A stretch of DNA of 64,000 nt from Terriglobia bacterium (GTDB lineage: Bacteria; Acidobacteriota; Terriglobia; Bryobacterales; Bryobacteraceae), in assembly GCA_025363475.1 (NCBI GenBank), contig JANYDS010000003.1:52747-116746 (forward strand). The letters are read 5' to 3'. The notes under the pieces were generated by a model that had not been told where the DNA came from, made no database searches, and saw nothing but the letters and a program-made list of their open reading frames with translations. Shown here in pieces: positions 43,494 to 52,149 of the stretch; within the stretch, counting starts at the first letter, position 1, and each line of letters opens with the position of its first letter. The translations under genes were made by a program, and so were the position numbers.

Positions 43494-43886
43494 TTAGCTC
43501 GCGGGAACTGCGGCAGGTGCCGGAGCAGCGGCAGCCAAAGCGGCCTTGACCTGATCGATGATCCCGGTGAACTGGGCGTCATCGGCAGTCGCGGTAGCGG
43601 CAAGAACCTTACGGTCAAGTTCGATTCCGGTCAGTTTCAGACCGTGCATGAACTGGCTGTAAGTCAGGCCCGCAGCGCGGACAGCGGCGTTGATGCGGAC
43701 GATCCAGAGCCTGCGGAAATCACGCTTTTTGCGCTTGCGGCCCGTGTAAGCGAACTTGAGAGCGCGCTCAACGGCTTCCTGCGCAGAACGGTGCAGTTTG
43801 CTCTTGGTTAGAAAATATCCCGAAGCGAGTTCAAGGGTTTTTGCCCGACTCGCCCGGCGTTTAGTACCACGTTTAACTCTGGGCAC
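43494..43886 (-). CDS. rplT: 50S ribosomal protein L20
   Basis: L20 is an early 50S assembly protein and, in several bacteria, represses its own operon. The N-terminus [20 protein letters not shown] and the stretches [20 protein letters not shown] and [20 protein letters not shown] match the family. An alanine/proline-rich C-terminal tail ([13 protein letters not shown]) extends it to 130 residues, longer than the common ~118. It is preceded by rpmI with a 113-base gap containing an inverted repeat. Confidence 0.96.
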   Translation of the reverse strand: MPRVKRGTKRRASRAKTLELASGYFLTKSKLHRSAQEAVERALKFAYTGRKRKKRDFRRLWIVRINAAVRAAGLTYSQFMHGLKLTGIELDRKVLAATATADDAQFTGIIDQVKAALAAAAPAPAAVPAS

Positions 43887-43912
43887 GTTTTTCTCCTAAA
43901 TAGATTGGATCC

Positions 43913-43929
43913 CGGACTTTAAAAGTCCG
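43913..43929. promoter_or_regulatory. Inverted repeat in the rplT leader
   Basis: CGGACTTT and AAAGTCCG form a perfect 8-bp stem around one base, between rpmI and rplT. Read on the minus strand the stem is preceded by a T-run and followed by GGGATCC, so it is not a normal terminator for the operon. Leader hairpins bound by L20 are known elsewhere; this could be one, but the match to known structures was not tested. Confidence 0.4.
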
Positions 43930-43999
43930 AAAAAATTCGCGGCGAAACGGGCACGTGCGGTGGCTCCGTTCACACGCTGGTGTTTCTGATGCGTGATCC

Positions 44000-44194
44000 C
44001 TAGTAGGGAATCATGCGTTTCAGCTTGGCCTGATCAGAATCATCAGCGACCACGCTTGTGTGCAACTTGTTCTTTCGTTTGCGTGACTTGGACGTAAGGA
44101 TGTGGCGGGCAAATGCGTGCTGCCGAACCACTTTCCCCGACCCGGTTTTTTTGAACCGTTTAGCCGCGCCTTTGTGTGTCTTCAGTTTAGGCAT
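44000..44194 (-). CDS. rpmI: 50S ribosomal protein L35
   Basis: A 64-residue, very basic protein with the L35 pattern: [40 protein letters not shown] and [15 protein letters not shown] much longer frame upstream is not conserved and has no start support; ATG 44194 is the natural start. No infC gene precedes it, unlike the common infC-rpmI-rplT order. Confidence 0.97.
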   Translation of the reverse strand: MPKLKTHKGAAKRFKKTGSGKVVRQHAFARHILTSKSRKRKNKLHTSVVADDSDQAKLKRMIPY

Positions 44195-44314
44195 GACAAT
44201 TTTTCCGGAAACTATTGAGTCTAGCATAGTTGGGGTTCTTTCGGCTTGATAAATTGGAGCGTAAGCAGGCGGACTGCCGCGCGAGAGAGCAGACGGTACA
44301 ATTCGAACTGGAAA

Positions 44315-44875
44315 ATGCCTTGCCCCGGTGGAGATCAGCCAGCAGGAAACGAGCCGACGCTTGGACAGTTTGCCCTGGTGAGTTACATCTCCGGTCCGCT
44401 GGCGACCTTTCTCGATGCTCTCAGCCTGGAACTGGCACCGAGGCGCAATCCGCACGCCCATGTGACGGTGCTGCCTCCACGGCCACACTCCAACAACTTG
44501 AAAGAAACGATTGCGTTGCTTCAAGAGCGGCTGCAGGGGTCCGGGTCGTTTCGGGTGGAGATCGGCGAAATAGAGATTTTCCCGGTGTCGCAGGTGATTT
44601 ACCTCGGTATTGGCGCGGGGGCCGAGCAGTTGCATGAGATTTATCACCGCTTGAATTGCGACTGCCTTGAGTTTTGTGACACGTTTCCCTACCACCCGCA
44701 TGTGACTCTGGCGCAGGACTTAAGTGAGGCGGAATCGGCACGGGCGGCGGGTCTGGCGAAGGAACGCTGGGAGAGTTATGCGGGGCCTCGCGGGTTTGAT
44801 GTGTCTGCGTTGTCGTTTGTTCAGCACGTTGCGCCATCCATTTGGGTGGATGTGGCTGCGTTGGAACTGGACTAG
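44315..44875 (+). CDS. 2'-5' RNA ligase superfamily (phosphoesterase) protein
   Basis: A 186-residue protein with the two HxT motifs that mark the fold: [16 protein letters not shown] and [16 protein letters not shown], about 85 residues apart, with [20 protein letters not shown] between. Members include tRNA ligases and 2',3'-cyclic phosphodiesterases. The ATG at 44315 follows GGAAA; a longer frame from 44246 reads into a non-conserved section. Substrate is unknown. The gene is alone between rpmI and the acyl-CoA synthetase gene. Confidence 0.85.
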   Translation: MPCPGGDQPAGNEPTLGQFALVSYISGPLATFLDALSLELAPRRNPHAHVTVLPPRPHSNNLKETIALLQERLQGSGSFRVEIGEIEIFPVSQVIYLGIGAGAEQLHEIYHRLNCDCLEFCDTFPYHPHVTLAQDLSEAESARAAGLAKERWESYAGPRGFDVSALSFVQHVAPSIWVDVAALELD

Positions 44876-44900
44876 GGGGCCGGCGGGGGCGTCCCCCCCA

Positions 44901-46367
44901 TTATTTGCGGCCTGGCAGGAGATGTTTTTGGATTTTGCCCATGGCGTTGCGGGGCAGTTTTTCCACTGTTATGAACTCGCGCGGGATTTTGAACGACGCC
45001 AGCTTTTCACGACAGCGGGCTTCGATTGCAGCGGGGTCGAAGGTTTTTGCCGATTCCGCTGTGACGACGATCCAGGCTACGGGAACTTCGCCGCGCATAC
45101 GGTCCGCCACGGCAGCTACGGCAGCTTCGGCGATTTCATCCTGCTCTTCCAGGAACTCTTCAATTTCGCGGGGGTAGATGTTGAAGCCGCCGGAAATGAT
45201 GAGGTCACTCTTGCGTCCGGTGAGTGTGTAATAGCCGTCGGCGGAGCGGGTGGCGAGGTCGCCGGTTTTGAAATAGCCATCGACGTAAGCCAGAGCTGTG
45301 GCTTCCGGACGACCCCAGTAGCCCGCGAAAATGTTGGGGCCTTTCAAGTAAAGTTCGCCGGTTTCGCCCTCTGCGACCGGTTGAAATTCATAATTCAGCA
45401 GCCGGACGGAAATGCCGGGCAGGGCAAAGCCGATGGTTCCGGCCCTGCGTTCACCGGCATAGGGGTTACTGATGTTCATGATGGTTTCACTCATGCCGTA
45501 ACGCTCCAGAATGGTGTGTCCGAAGAGTTCGCGGAATTCGTCGAAAACCTGGGCGGGCAGAGCGGCGGAGCCTGAAACAAAAAGCCGCATGAAGCCGCCG
45601 ACGGTGTGGGCCGTTGCCTGTTCCCAGGCCAGCATCCGCACATACATGGTGGGGACGCCAAAAAACAGGGTGGGGCGGAAATCGAGAAACACTTCCGCCG
45701 CGGTCTGGTGTTCAAAACGTTCCAGCAGACGCATACGGCAGCCGCTGATGAGCCAGCAGTGCAGACCGTTGCCCAGGGCGTGGACATGAAAGAGCGGGAG
45801 TGCGAGGAGGAAGCGGTCGGCTGCGGAAATTTGCCAGCAGGCCAGCAGATTTACTGCATTGGCGGCGAAATTATTGTGGGTGAGTACGGCACCTTTGGAA
45901 GTTCCGGTGGTGCCGGAGGTATAGATGATGCTGGCGGGCGCATCGCCATCGAGGCAGACGGCGGGGCGTTCATCGGGCATGGTGGCGGCTTCAGTTTCGA
46001 GATCGGCAGGGTTCCAGACGGGAAGTTCGGTTGCCACCGCAGCATCGGTGATGAGTGCGGCGGGCGCGGCGTCTGAGAGGATGTGGGTGATTTCGCGGTC
46101 GCGGTAAAGAATGTTGACGGGTACGAAAATCACGCCGAGTTTGAGGCAGGCCAGATATGCGTCAATCATGTGGACGGAATTGACGAGGTAGACGCAGAGG
46201 CGGTCTCCGGAGCAGAGGCCTTTTGCCTGAAACAGGCGTGCGAGGCGGTTACTGCGGGAATCGATTTCCCCGAAAGTGTATTCCTGACCGGCAAACTCGA
46301 GGGCAATGGCGTCGCGCCGCCCTTTGAAGGACTGGTCGAAAAGGTCGCAAAGATTCACATCAGGCAC
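44901..46367 (-). CDS. Class I acyl-CoA synthetase (AMP-dependent)
   Basis: A 488-residue adenylate-forming enzyme. Key motifs: APASIIYTSGTTGTSKGAVL (P-loop), DRFLLALPLFHVHALGNGL, ILERYGMSETIMNISNPYAG, DGYFKTGDLATRSADGYYTL, GRKSDLIISGGFNIYPREIE, and the catalytic Lys in LPRNAMGKIQKHLL. The length and motif set resemble malonyl-CoA or medium-chain acyl-CoA synthetases; the specificity is not resolvable by eye. GC-rich sequence around its end (44876-44900, with runs of G and C) could form a terminator-like hairpin. Confidence 0.9.
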   Translation of the reverse strand: MPDVNLCDLFDQSFKGRRDAIALEFAGQEYTFGEIDSRSNRLARLFQAKGLCSGDRLCVYLVNSVHMIDAYLACLKLGVIFVPVNILYRDREITHILSDAAPAALITDAAVATELPVWNPADLETEAATMPDERPAVCLDGDAPASIIYTSGTTGTSKGAVLTHNNFAANAVNLLACWQISAADRFLLALPLFHVHALGNGLHCWLISGCRMRLLERFEHQTAAEVFLDFRPTLFFGVPTMYVRMLAWEQATAHTVGGFMRLFVSGSAALPAQVFDEFRELFGHTILERYGMSETIMNISNPYAGERRAGTIGFALPGISVRLLNYEFQPVAEGETGELYLKGPNIFAGYWGRPEATALAYVDGYFKTGDLATRSADGYYTLTGRKSDLIISGGFNIYPREIEEFLEEQDEIAEAAVAAVADRMRGEVPVAWIVVTAESAKTFDPAAIEARCREKLASFKIPREFITVEKLPRNAMGKIQKHLLPGRK

Positions 46368-46399
46368 GGTAGCACAGGCGTGAGATACTGCGGTTTCTC

Positions 46400-46795
46400 A
46401 TGAATAAAGTTCTGTTGCTGGCAGTTAGTATCGTGGTTCCCGCAGCGCTGGTGGTTATGGGCTGCGGCAAGAACGAGCAGGCCGGGGTGCGGTTGAAAGT
46501 TCTGCTGGGTGCCACGACGATCGTTGCGCCGGGCGACGCGCCGATCCTCGACTCGATTGTGGTGATTGCGGGCAGTAAGATCAGGGCTGCGGGGATGCGC
46601 AAGGATATCCCGGTGCCGCAGAATTCAGACCGCACGGACTTGACTGGCCGGTGGCTGGTGCCTGTGCCGGGTGGACGGATTAAACCGGATGAGCCTGCGA
46701 ACCTTTTGATTTTGAAGACGGCTCCGGCTGGCACCACGGCGGCTGATCCTGCGGATATAACTTCACGGATTTTGAATGGAGAGTGGAAATTTTAA
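46400..46795 (+). CDS. Lipoprotein made of an amidohydrolase beta-sandwich only
   Basis: A 131-residue lipoprotein (VVPAALVVMGCGKN, Cys22). The rest looks like the small beta-sandwich domain of imidazolonepropionase-type amidohydrolases, formed in that family by both ends of the chain. The first half (LKVLLGATTIVAPGDAPILD, SIVVIAGSKIRAAGMRKDIP, DLTGRWLVP) matches the N-terminal strands that precede the metal site; then GGRIKPDEPANLLILKTAP and ITSRILNGEW match the C-terminal strands. The whole catalytic barrel with its metal ligands is missing. It is followed 36 bases later by an M28 peptidase gene. Function unknown. Confidence 0.65.
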   Translation: MNKVLLLAVSIVVPAALVVMGCGKNEQAGVRLKVLLGATTIVAPGDAPILDSIVVIAGSKIRAAGMRKDIPVPQNSDRTDLTGRWLVPVPGGRIKPDEPANLLILKTAPAGTTAADPADITSRILNGEWKF

Positions 46796-46831
46796 AGGAT
46801 CTCACTGGCTGCTATTCTGATCGAATCAGCC

Positions 46832-48481
46832 ATGAATAAGTCACTGATTCTCATTCTTGCGGCTTCGGCCCTTTTATTCGCTCAGCAAACGGAGCATGTG
46901 GATCTGAATGTGATCCATAAGATTAAGGTGGCAGAGTTTGGCAGCGGCGGCGGGCGGGGCGGTCCCGCAGGCGGCGCTCCTGTCAGTGGTTCCAAAATAA
47001 TGGAGACGATGTGGCAGTTGACGGATCATTATGGTCCGCGTCTCGCCAATTCGCCGCAGTTCCGGGCAGCCGGAGACTGGGCTGTCGGCCAGCTCAAGGA
47101 ATGGGGCATGAGCAATGTGGCACTGGAGAAATGGGCCACGAAAGATGTTGAATCGGGCGCGATTCCAGGCTGGCAGGTGACTGGTTACAGCGGGGCGATG
47201 GTTGAGCCGACGTATATGCCGATCATCGGTATGCCTGTGGCATGGACTTCCGGTACGAACGGGCCCCTTACGGCTGAGGTAGTGCTTGCTCCGGTGAATA
47301 CTCCGGCGGACATGGAGAAGTTCAAAGGGAAGCTCAAGGGCAAGATTGTGCTGACTTCGGCTTTGCAGGATTTGACGTTGCCGACAGCGCCTCTTGGTTC
47401 ACGTTACACGGCCGAGCAACTGGCTGACCTTAGTACCGAAGTGATTCGGGTGCCTGGTGCAGGTGGTGGCGGGCGCGGGGGCAACCCGGCGCTGGCGGAC
47501 ATGACACCGGAAGAGCGGACTGCGTTCCAGGAAAAGCAGCGCAATTTCTTTAAAGAGGAAGGCGCTTTGATGACGATTCAGGCGTCTGCGCGCGGCCAGA
47601 GCGGCACGGTGTTTGGGGGTGGTGCGAATCGTGTGGGTGATCCGACGAAGAACCTGCCGCAGGTTTCGATTACGGCGGAACATTACAACCGGATTGTCCG
47701 GCTGGTGGAACACAAGGTGCCGGTGAAACTCTCGTTCGACATCAAGACGGAGTTCACCACGGATACGGATTCTTTCAATGTAGTGGCTGAGATTCCGGGT
47801 ACGACGAAGCCTGATGAAGTGGTGATGGTTGGCGGACATTTCGATTCCTGGCACTATGGCACCGGTGCCACGGACAATGCGGCCGGCAGCGCGGTTGCGA
47901 TGGAAGTGATGCGGATTCTGAAGAGCCAGAACCTGAAGATGGACCGCACGGTGCGGCTGGCGTTGTGGGGCGGGGAAGAGGAAGGGCTGCTGGGGTCGGC
48001 GGCCTATGTGAAGGCGCATTTTGCTGATCCGACGGTGATGAAGCCTAGTGCGGAACATCAGAAGTTTGCCGGGTATTTCAATATCGATAACGGGACAGGG
48101 CGGATCCGGGGAATTTATCTGCAAGGCAATGAAATGATGCGGCCGATTTTTGAGACTTGGTTCGCGGCGTTGAAAGACCTGACGCCGGGTGTGATTACGA
48201 TTCGCGATACGGGGGGTACGGATCATCAGTCGTTTGACCGTGTGGGTTTGCCGGGATTCCAGTTCATCCAGGATGAGATGGATTATAACTCGCGTACGCA
48301 CCATTCGAATATGGATGTTTACGACCGGATTCAGGCGGCTGATATGGAGCAGATGGCAATTATTGAAGCAGCGTTTGTTTATAACGCGGCGACGCGGGCG
48401 GAGAAGTTACCGCGCAAGGATTTGCCTGCGGCGCAGCCTCCGACCCGGGCTGCTGCTGTTGTTGCTCCGGCTGTTAAATAG
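46832..48481 (+). CDS. Exported M28-family metallopeptidase
   Basis: A 549-residue exported peptidase. Signal peptide (SLILILAASALLFAQ), an N-terminal region with a PA-type insert (residues ~135-245), then the co-catalytic zinc domain: VMVGGHFDSWHYGTGATDNA (His and Asp ligands), LALWGGEEEGLLGSAAYVKA (Glu catalytic and ligand), NIDNGTGRIRGIYLQGNE (Asp), and YNSRTHHSNMDVYDRIQAAD (His). Glycine-rich runs at 40-50 and 210-220 (GGGRGGPAGG, GAGGGGRGGNP). The likely role is aminopeptidase or carboxypeptidase activity outside the inner membrane. Confidence 0.93.
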   Translation: MNKSLILILAASALLFAQQTEHVDLNVIHKIKVAEFGSGGGRGGPAGGAPVSGSKIMETMWQLTDHYGPRLANSPQFRAAGDWAVGQLKEWGMSNVALEKWATKDVESGAIPGWQVTGYSGAMVEPTYMPIIGMPVAWTSGTNGPLTAEVVLAPVNTPADMEKFKGKLKGKIVLTSALQDLTLPTAPLGSRYTAEQLADLSTEVIRVPGAGGGGRGGNPALADMTPEERTAFQEKQRNFFKEEGALMTIQASARGQSGTVFGGGANRVGDPTKNLPQVSITAEHYNRIVRLVEHKVPVKLSFDIKTEFTTDTDSFNVVAEIPGTTKPDEVVMVGGHFDSWHYGTGATDNAAGSAVAMEVMRILKSQNLKMDRTVRLALWGGEEEGLLGSAAYVKAHFADPTVMKPSAEHQKFAGYFNIDNGTGRIRGIYLQGNEMMRPIFETWFAALKDLTPGVITIRDTGGTDHQSFDRVGLPGFQFIQDEMDYNSRTHHSNMDVYDRIQAADMEQMAIIEAAFVYNAATRAEKLPRKDLPAAQPPTRAAAVVAPAVK

Positions 48482-48489
48482 GTCCGAAG

Positions 48490-48527
48490 GCCGACGTGGG
48501 GGGTCGGCTGCGGGTCAGGGGACCCGC
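48490..48527. repeat. Double hairpin between genes
   Basis: Two stems in a row: GCCGAC/GTCGGC (48490-48508) and GCGGGTC AGGG GACCCGC (48510-48527, 7-bp stem, 4-base loop). They lie between the M28 stop and the histidine kinase start. No T-run follows. The G/C-rich double-stem layout is that of REP/BIME-like elements and I have seen like forms in Solibacter-type genomes, but its copy number is untested here. Confidence 0.55.
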
Positions 48528-48544
48528 CCGCCCTGTTTGTTGCG

Positions 48545-49756
48545 ATGAACGATACTGCCAAGAGCTTTCGGTTTAACTGGCGCACGCAGGACGTGCTGCT
48601 CGCCCTGATGCTGGGGGTGCTCACTTACCTGACTCACGACGTCTGGCAAATGGCGTTCATGGGGGGCCTGGCGGTGCTGCAGCTGGTGGAGGGCAGAATC
48701 CCCTGGCTTGATACTACGTGGGGCCGGGCTACTTCGGTTGTTCTTCAACTTGTTTTGGGCTATCTGCTGGTTGGCCTTACCGGGGGCGTGCAAAGCCCGT
48801 ACTATCTGGTTCTGCTGCTGCCGGTGGTCTCTACTGCGAGCTATCTGGGTGTTGCGGGTACGCTGCTCAGCACGATTGTTGCGACGGGCGCGTATCTTTC
48901 GTTTCTGTTTTTTATCGACTGGCGCAATTTTGTCATTGATGATGAAGCGGAACATATTTTGTTCATCCGCTGTTTGTTGCCCGCGGTGGCGGCCATCCTG
49001 GTGAATTCACTGGGTGAAGCTGTGCGCACCCAGTCGGCGCGCTATAAAGCGGCGGCAGAGCAGCTTGCTGAAGCGAACCGGAGTCTTGTTGAAGCCGAAG
49101 ATGCGGTGCGACGGGCAGACCGCCTGGCCGCGCTGGGGCAGCTTACCGCGGGGCTGGCGCATGAACTGCGGAACCCGCTGGCCAGCATCAAAGGGTCGGC
49201 TGATCTGCTGGTTCGTACCGCTTCTCAAAGTGATCCGATGGCGAAAGAGCTGGCTGAAATTATTAGTGCGGAGGTGGAGCGCACCAACTCTCTGGTGACC
49301 CGGTTTCTTGAATTCGCGCGGCCGCTGCATCCGCGTTCTGAACCTGCCAATCTGAGCGCCGTGATTGATCGCGCGGCGGCACGGGCTAAGGTGAAAATCT
49401 TACGTAACTACGCGGTGGCGGGGTCCGTCCCCATGGATTCGGAACTTATGGAACAGGTGTTTCTGAATCTGATCGCAAATGCCGCGCAGGCGTCGCTTAC
49501 AGATGCGCCTGTCACGGTGGAAACGCGTGAGGCTGACGGGTTCGCGGAGATTGACATTATTGACGAGGGCTGCGGCATTCCGTTGGAATCGCAGGAAGCC
49601 ATTTTCAATCCGTTTTTTACGACGAGGCAGGAAGGGACGGGGTTGGGGCTCGCCATCGTGTCGAAGATTGTTGATGGCCACGGCGGTAAAATAAAGGTCG
49701 AAAGCGAACCGGGCAAAGGCAGTAAATTCAGCGTCTTCCTGCCTCTTAATCCATGA
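48545..49756 (+). CDS. Sensor histidine kinase, NtrB-like
   Basis: A 403-residue membrane kinase. Residues ~15-165 contain five or six hydrophobic segments (VLLALMLGVLTYLTHDVWQM, SVVLQLVLGYLLVGLTGG, YYLVLLLPVVSTASYLGVAG, LLSTIVATGAYLSFLFFID), then a coiled helix (YKAAAEQLAEANRSLVEAED), the H-box LAALGQLTAGLAHELRNPLA with the phospho-His, and the ATPase domain: NLIANAAQAS, DIIDEGCGIPLESQEAIFNP, FFTTRQEGTGLGLAIVSKI. It shares ATGA with the response regulator. The input signal is not evident. Confidence 0.94.
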   Translation: MNDTAKSFRFNWRTQDVLLALMLGVLTYLTHDVWQMAFMGGLAVLQLVEGRIPWLDTTWGRATSVVLQLVLGYLLVGLTGGVQSPYYLVLLLPVVSTASYLGVAGTLLSTIVATGAYLSFLFFIDWRNFVIDDEAEHILFIRCLLPAVAAILVNSLGEAVRTQSARYKAAAEQLAEANRSLVEAEDAVRRADRLAALGQLTAGLAHELRNPLASIKGSADLLVRTASQSDPMAKELAEIISAEVERTNSLVTRFLEFARPLHPRSEPANLSAVIDRAAARAKVKILRNYAVAGSVPMDSELMEQVFLNLIANAAQASLTDAPVTVETREADGFAEIDIIDEGCGIPLESQEAIFNPFFTTRQEGTGLGLAIVSKIVDGHGGKIKVESEPGKGSKFSVFLPLNP

Positions 49757-51102
49757 AAAAACAAATCCTGATTGTAGAAGACGAAGACAAGCTGCGGCGC
49801 ATCCTTGAATTGCAGTTACTGGACGCGGGGTTCGCGGTGGAAAAGGCGTCGTCGGCGGAAGAGGCGCTGCCATTTATTGACCGTGCCGATCTTGTGCTCA
49901 CCGATTTGAAGCTGCCGAAGATGACCGGGCTGGAAATGTTGCAGGTGATCCGTCGCGCTGATTCGCACGTGCCGGTGGTGATCATGACGGCCTACGGAAC
50001 GGTTGAGCATGCGGTGGAAGCCATGAAATCGGGCGCTTCTGATTTTCTGCTCAAACCGTTTTCTCTGGACCAGCTGGTGGCCGTCGTTAGTAAGGCACTG
50101 GAAATCCGCAATCTTCGGGAAGAAAACCGGGTTCTCAAAGAGGAACTGGGCCGCAAGTATCGCTGGGATAATATCGTGGGCCGCAGTCCGGGGATGCAGG
50201 AAATTTTCGCGACTGTGATGCGGGTGGCACCATCGCGCGCTACTGTGCTGCTGGCTGGTGAAAGCGGTGTGGGTAAGGATTTGATCGCCCGCGCTATTCA
50301 TTTTCATTCGCCGCGGAAGGATCGTCCTTTCGTCAAAATCAATTGCACGGCGCTGCCGGAAAATTTGATGGAAAGCGAGCTTTTCGGATACGAGAAGGGT
50401 GCTTTCACGGGAGCTAATTTTTCCAAACCCGGCAAGTTTGAACAGGCCGATACAGGCACGGTGATGCTGGATGAAATTGGTGACGTGCCGCCCTCCATCC
50501 AGGTCAAGCTGCTGCGGGTTTTGCAGGAACGCGAGTTTGAGCGACTGGGCAGCAACAAGACGCTTCACATTGACGTGCGGGTAATTGCGGCGACGAATCG
50601 CGACCTGCGCGCTGCTCTGGAAGACGGAACGTTCCGTGAAGACCTTTACTACCGTCTCAACGTTGTGCCGATTGAGATTCCTCCGCTGCGCGCACGCAAG
50701 GAAGATATTCCTTATCTGGCGCGGCACTTTGTGGAGAAACTGGCTCCGGAGACGGGCGGCCGCGTGCGTATGATCACTGATGCTGCGATCGACAGGCTGA
50801 TGGAATACTCATGGCCGGGCAATGTGCGGGAACTGGAGAACGTGATTGAGCGTAGTATCGTTATGGCTTCCGGCGATAAGCTCGACGCTGATGGAATCCG
50901 CCTCGATATGAGTATCCGGCCCCGTCAGGTGGCGGGTGAAGCGGGCTTGCCGGAGGGTATGAGTCTGGATGTTTACGAGCAGGAAATCATCAAGAACGCG
51001 TTGAAACAGGCGGATGGCAACAAGAGTCATGCGGCCCGTATTCTGGGCCTGACGCGCAATGCGCTGCGGTATCGGCTGACGCAGATGGGAATTGAAAGTT
51101 AA
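49753..51102 (+). CDS. Sigma-54-dependent response regulator, NtrC type
   Basis: A 449-residue regulator: receiver domain with the phospho-acceptor Asp in RADLVLTDLKLPKMTGLEML and the Lys in LKPFSLDQLVAVVSKAL; central AAA+ domain with Walker A GESGVGKDLIARAIHFHSPR, the sigma-54-contacting GAFTGA in GYEKGAFTGANFSKPGKFEQ, Walker B VMLDEIGDVPPSIQVKLLRV; and C-terminal Fis-type helix-turn-helix NKSHAARILGLTRNALRYRL. It overlaps the kinase by four bases. It should activate sigma-54 promoters; no clear -24/-12 element was found in this window. Confidence 0.96.
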   Translation: MKKQILIVEDEDKLRRILELQLLDAGFAVEKASSAEEALPFIDRADLVLTDLKLPKMTGLEMLQVIRRADSHVPVVIMTAYGTVEHAVEAMKSGASDFLLKPFSLDQLVAVVSKALEIRNLREENRVLKEELGRKYRWDNIVGRSPGMQEIFATVMRVAPSRATVLLAGESGVGKDLIARAIHFHSPRKDRPFVKINCTALPENLMESELFGYEKGAFTGANFSKPGKFEQADTGTVMLDEIGDVPPSIQVKLLRVLQEREFERLGSNKTLHIDVRVIAATNRDLRAALEDGTFREDLYYRLNVVPIEIPPLRARKEDIPYLARHFVEKLAPETGGRVRMITDAAIDRLMEYSWPGNVRELENVIERSIVMASGDKLDADGIRLDMSIRPRQVAGEAGLPEGMSLDVYEQEIIKNALKQADGNKSHAARILGLTRNALRYRLTQMGIES

Positions 51103-51108
51103 CTGCTG

Positions 51109-52149
51109 ATGGGGACGCTGGCGATGTTGCTGTTTCTGTTTGTGCAGCAGGAGGCGGAGCCGGAATATTACGTCCATTTCAATCGTGGCCTTGAGCTGAT
51201 CGGGCAGCAGAAAGATGTCGAAGCGATTGCTGAATTTCGCCGCACGCTGGAACTTCAGCCAGGTCTTTATGAGGCGGAACTGAACCTGGGGACCTTGTTA
51301 CTGCGGAACCACCGTCCTGCTGAAGCTCTGGTGGCGCTGAAGGATGCCGTGGCGGCGAAGCCGAAGGAACTGCGGCCCAATTTGTATTACGCGCAGGCGT
51401 TGTTTGAAACTGGCGATCTGGCGGCGGCTGAACCGTTTTATCGGGTGGCGCTGGAACTTGATCCGGGGCAGGCGCAGGCGCATTTGGGACTGGCTCGCAT
51501 TCTGGCGAAGGGGGCACGCCTGGACGAGGCGGCGGCGCATTTTCGTGCAGCGGGAGCCGCGCTGGAACTGGCTGCCGAGTACGAGAAGACGGGGCAACTG
51601 GCTGAAGCGATCGCTGTCTACAAGCAGTTTCCTGAGCAGCCGGGAGCGCAAAAACGTCAGGCGGAGCTGGAACGTTTGAGTATGCTGAAGCAGGCCGATG
51701 AGTTCAAAGACAGCAACCAGCTCAGTAAGGCTGCGGAACAGATTCGCGCGGCACTGCTGAGCGACCCTGCAAATTTTGAGCTGCGCATGGGCTTGGCCCG
51801 TACTCTGCGTGACCAGCATCAGTACATGCCTGCCGCGCAGGAATTTCTGGCGGCGGCGAAGCTGAAACCGGATTCGGTCGCGGTCTGGAACGAACTGGCA
51901 GCGATTTTCGTTACGACGAAAAACTTTCCCGATGCATTGAATGCGCTTGACCGGGCCAAAGCGCTGGGGCCGGAGACACCGGGGCATCTTTATTACAGGG
52001 CCATTTCTTTCGACAGCCTGAAGCAGCGGCAGCTGGCGCTCGATGCTTACCAGCGCTTCCTCGCAGGTAGTGGAGGCAAGTTGCCGGATGAGGAGTTTCT
52101 TGCGCGCCAGAGAATTCGTATCATCGAAGCAGAGATGAAACGGCGATGA
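51109..52149 (+). CDS. Exported TPR-repeat protein
   Basis: A 346-residue protein with a short hydrophobic N-terminus (TLAMLLFLFVQQ) and at least seven TPR-type helix pairs: YYVHFNRGLELIGQQKDVEA, EFRRTLELQPGLYEAELNLG, LYYAQALFETGDLAAAEPFY, AHLGLARILAKGARLDEAAA, FELRMGLARTLRDQHQYMPA, AVWNELAAIFVTTKNFPDAL and LYYRAISFDSLKQRQLALDA. TPRs scaffold protein interactions. It begins six bases after the NtrC-type gene and ends with an ATGA overlap to the next small gene. Confidence 0.9.
   Translation: MGTLAMLLFLFVQQEAEPEYYVHFNRGLELIGQQKDVEAIAEFRRTLELQPGLYEAELNLGTLLLRNHRPAEALVALKDAVAAKPKELRPNLYYAQALFETGDLAAAEPFYRVALELDPGQAQAHLGLARILAKGARLDEAAAHFRAAGAALELAAEYEKTGQLAEAIAVYKQFPEQPGAQKRQAELERLSMLKQADEFKDSNQLSKAAEQIRAALLSDPANFELRMGLARTLRDQHQYMPAAQEFLAAAKLKPDSVAVWNELAAIFVTTKNFPDALNALDRAKALGPETPGHLYYRAISFDSLKQRQLALDAYQRFLAGSGGKLPDEEFLARQRIRIIEAEMKRR

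Noticed and set aside
44195..44701. N-terminal extension of rpmI on the minus strand
   Set aside because: The extra frame is not conserved and L35 starts naturally at ATG 44194.
44876..44900. Strong terminator after the 2'-5' RNA ligase gene
   Set aside because: G and C runs could pair, but there is no T-run on either strand; only mentioned in the acyl-CoA synthetase entry.
47399..48304. 301-codon minus-strand frame inside the M28 peptidase gene
   Set aside because: Arg/His-rich translation typical of antisense artefact; M28 zinc motifs are intact on the plus strand.
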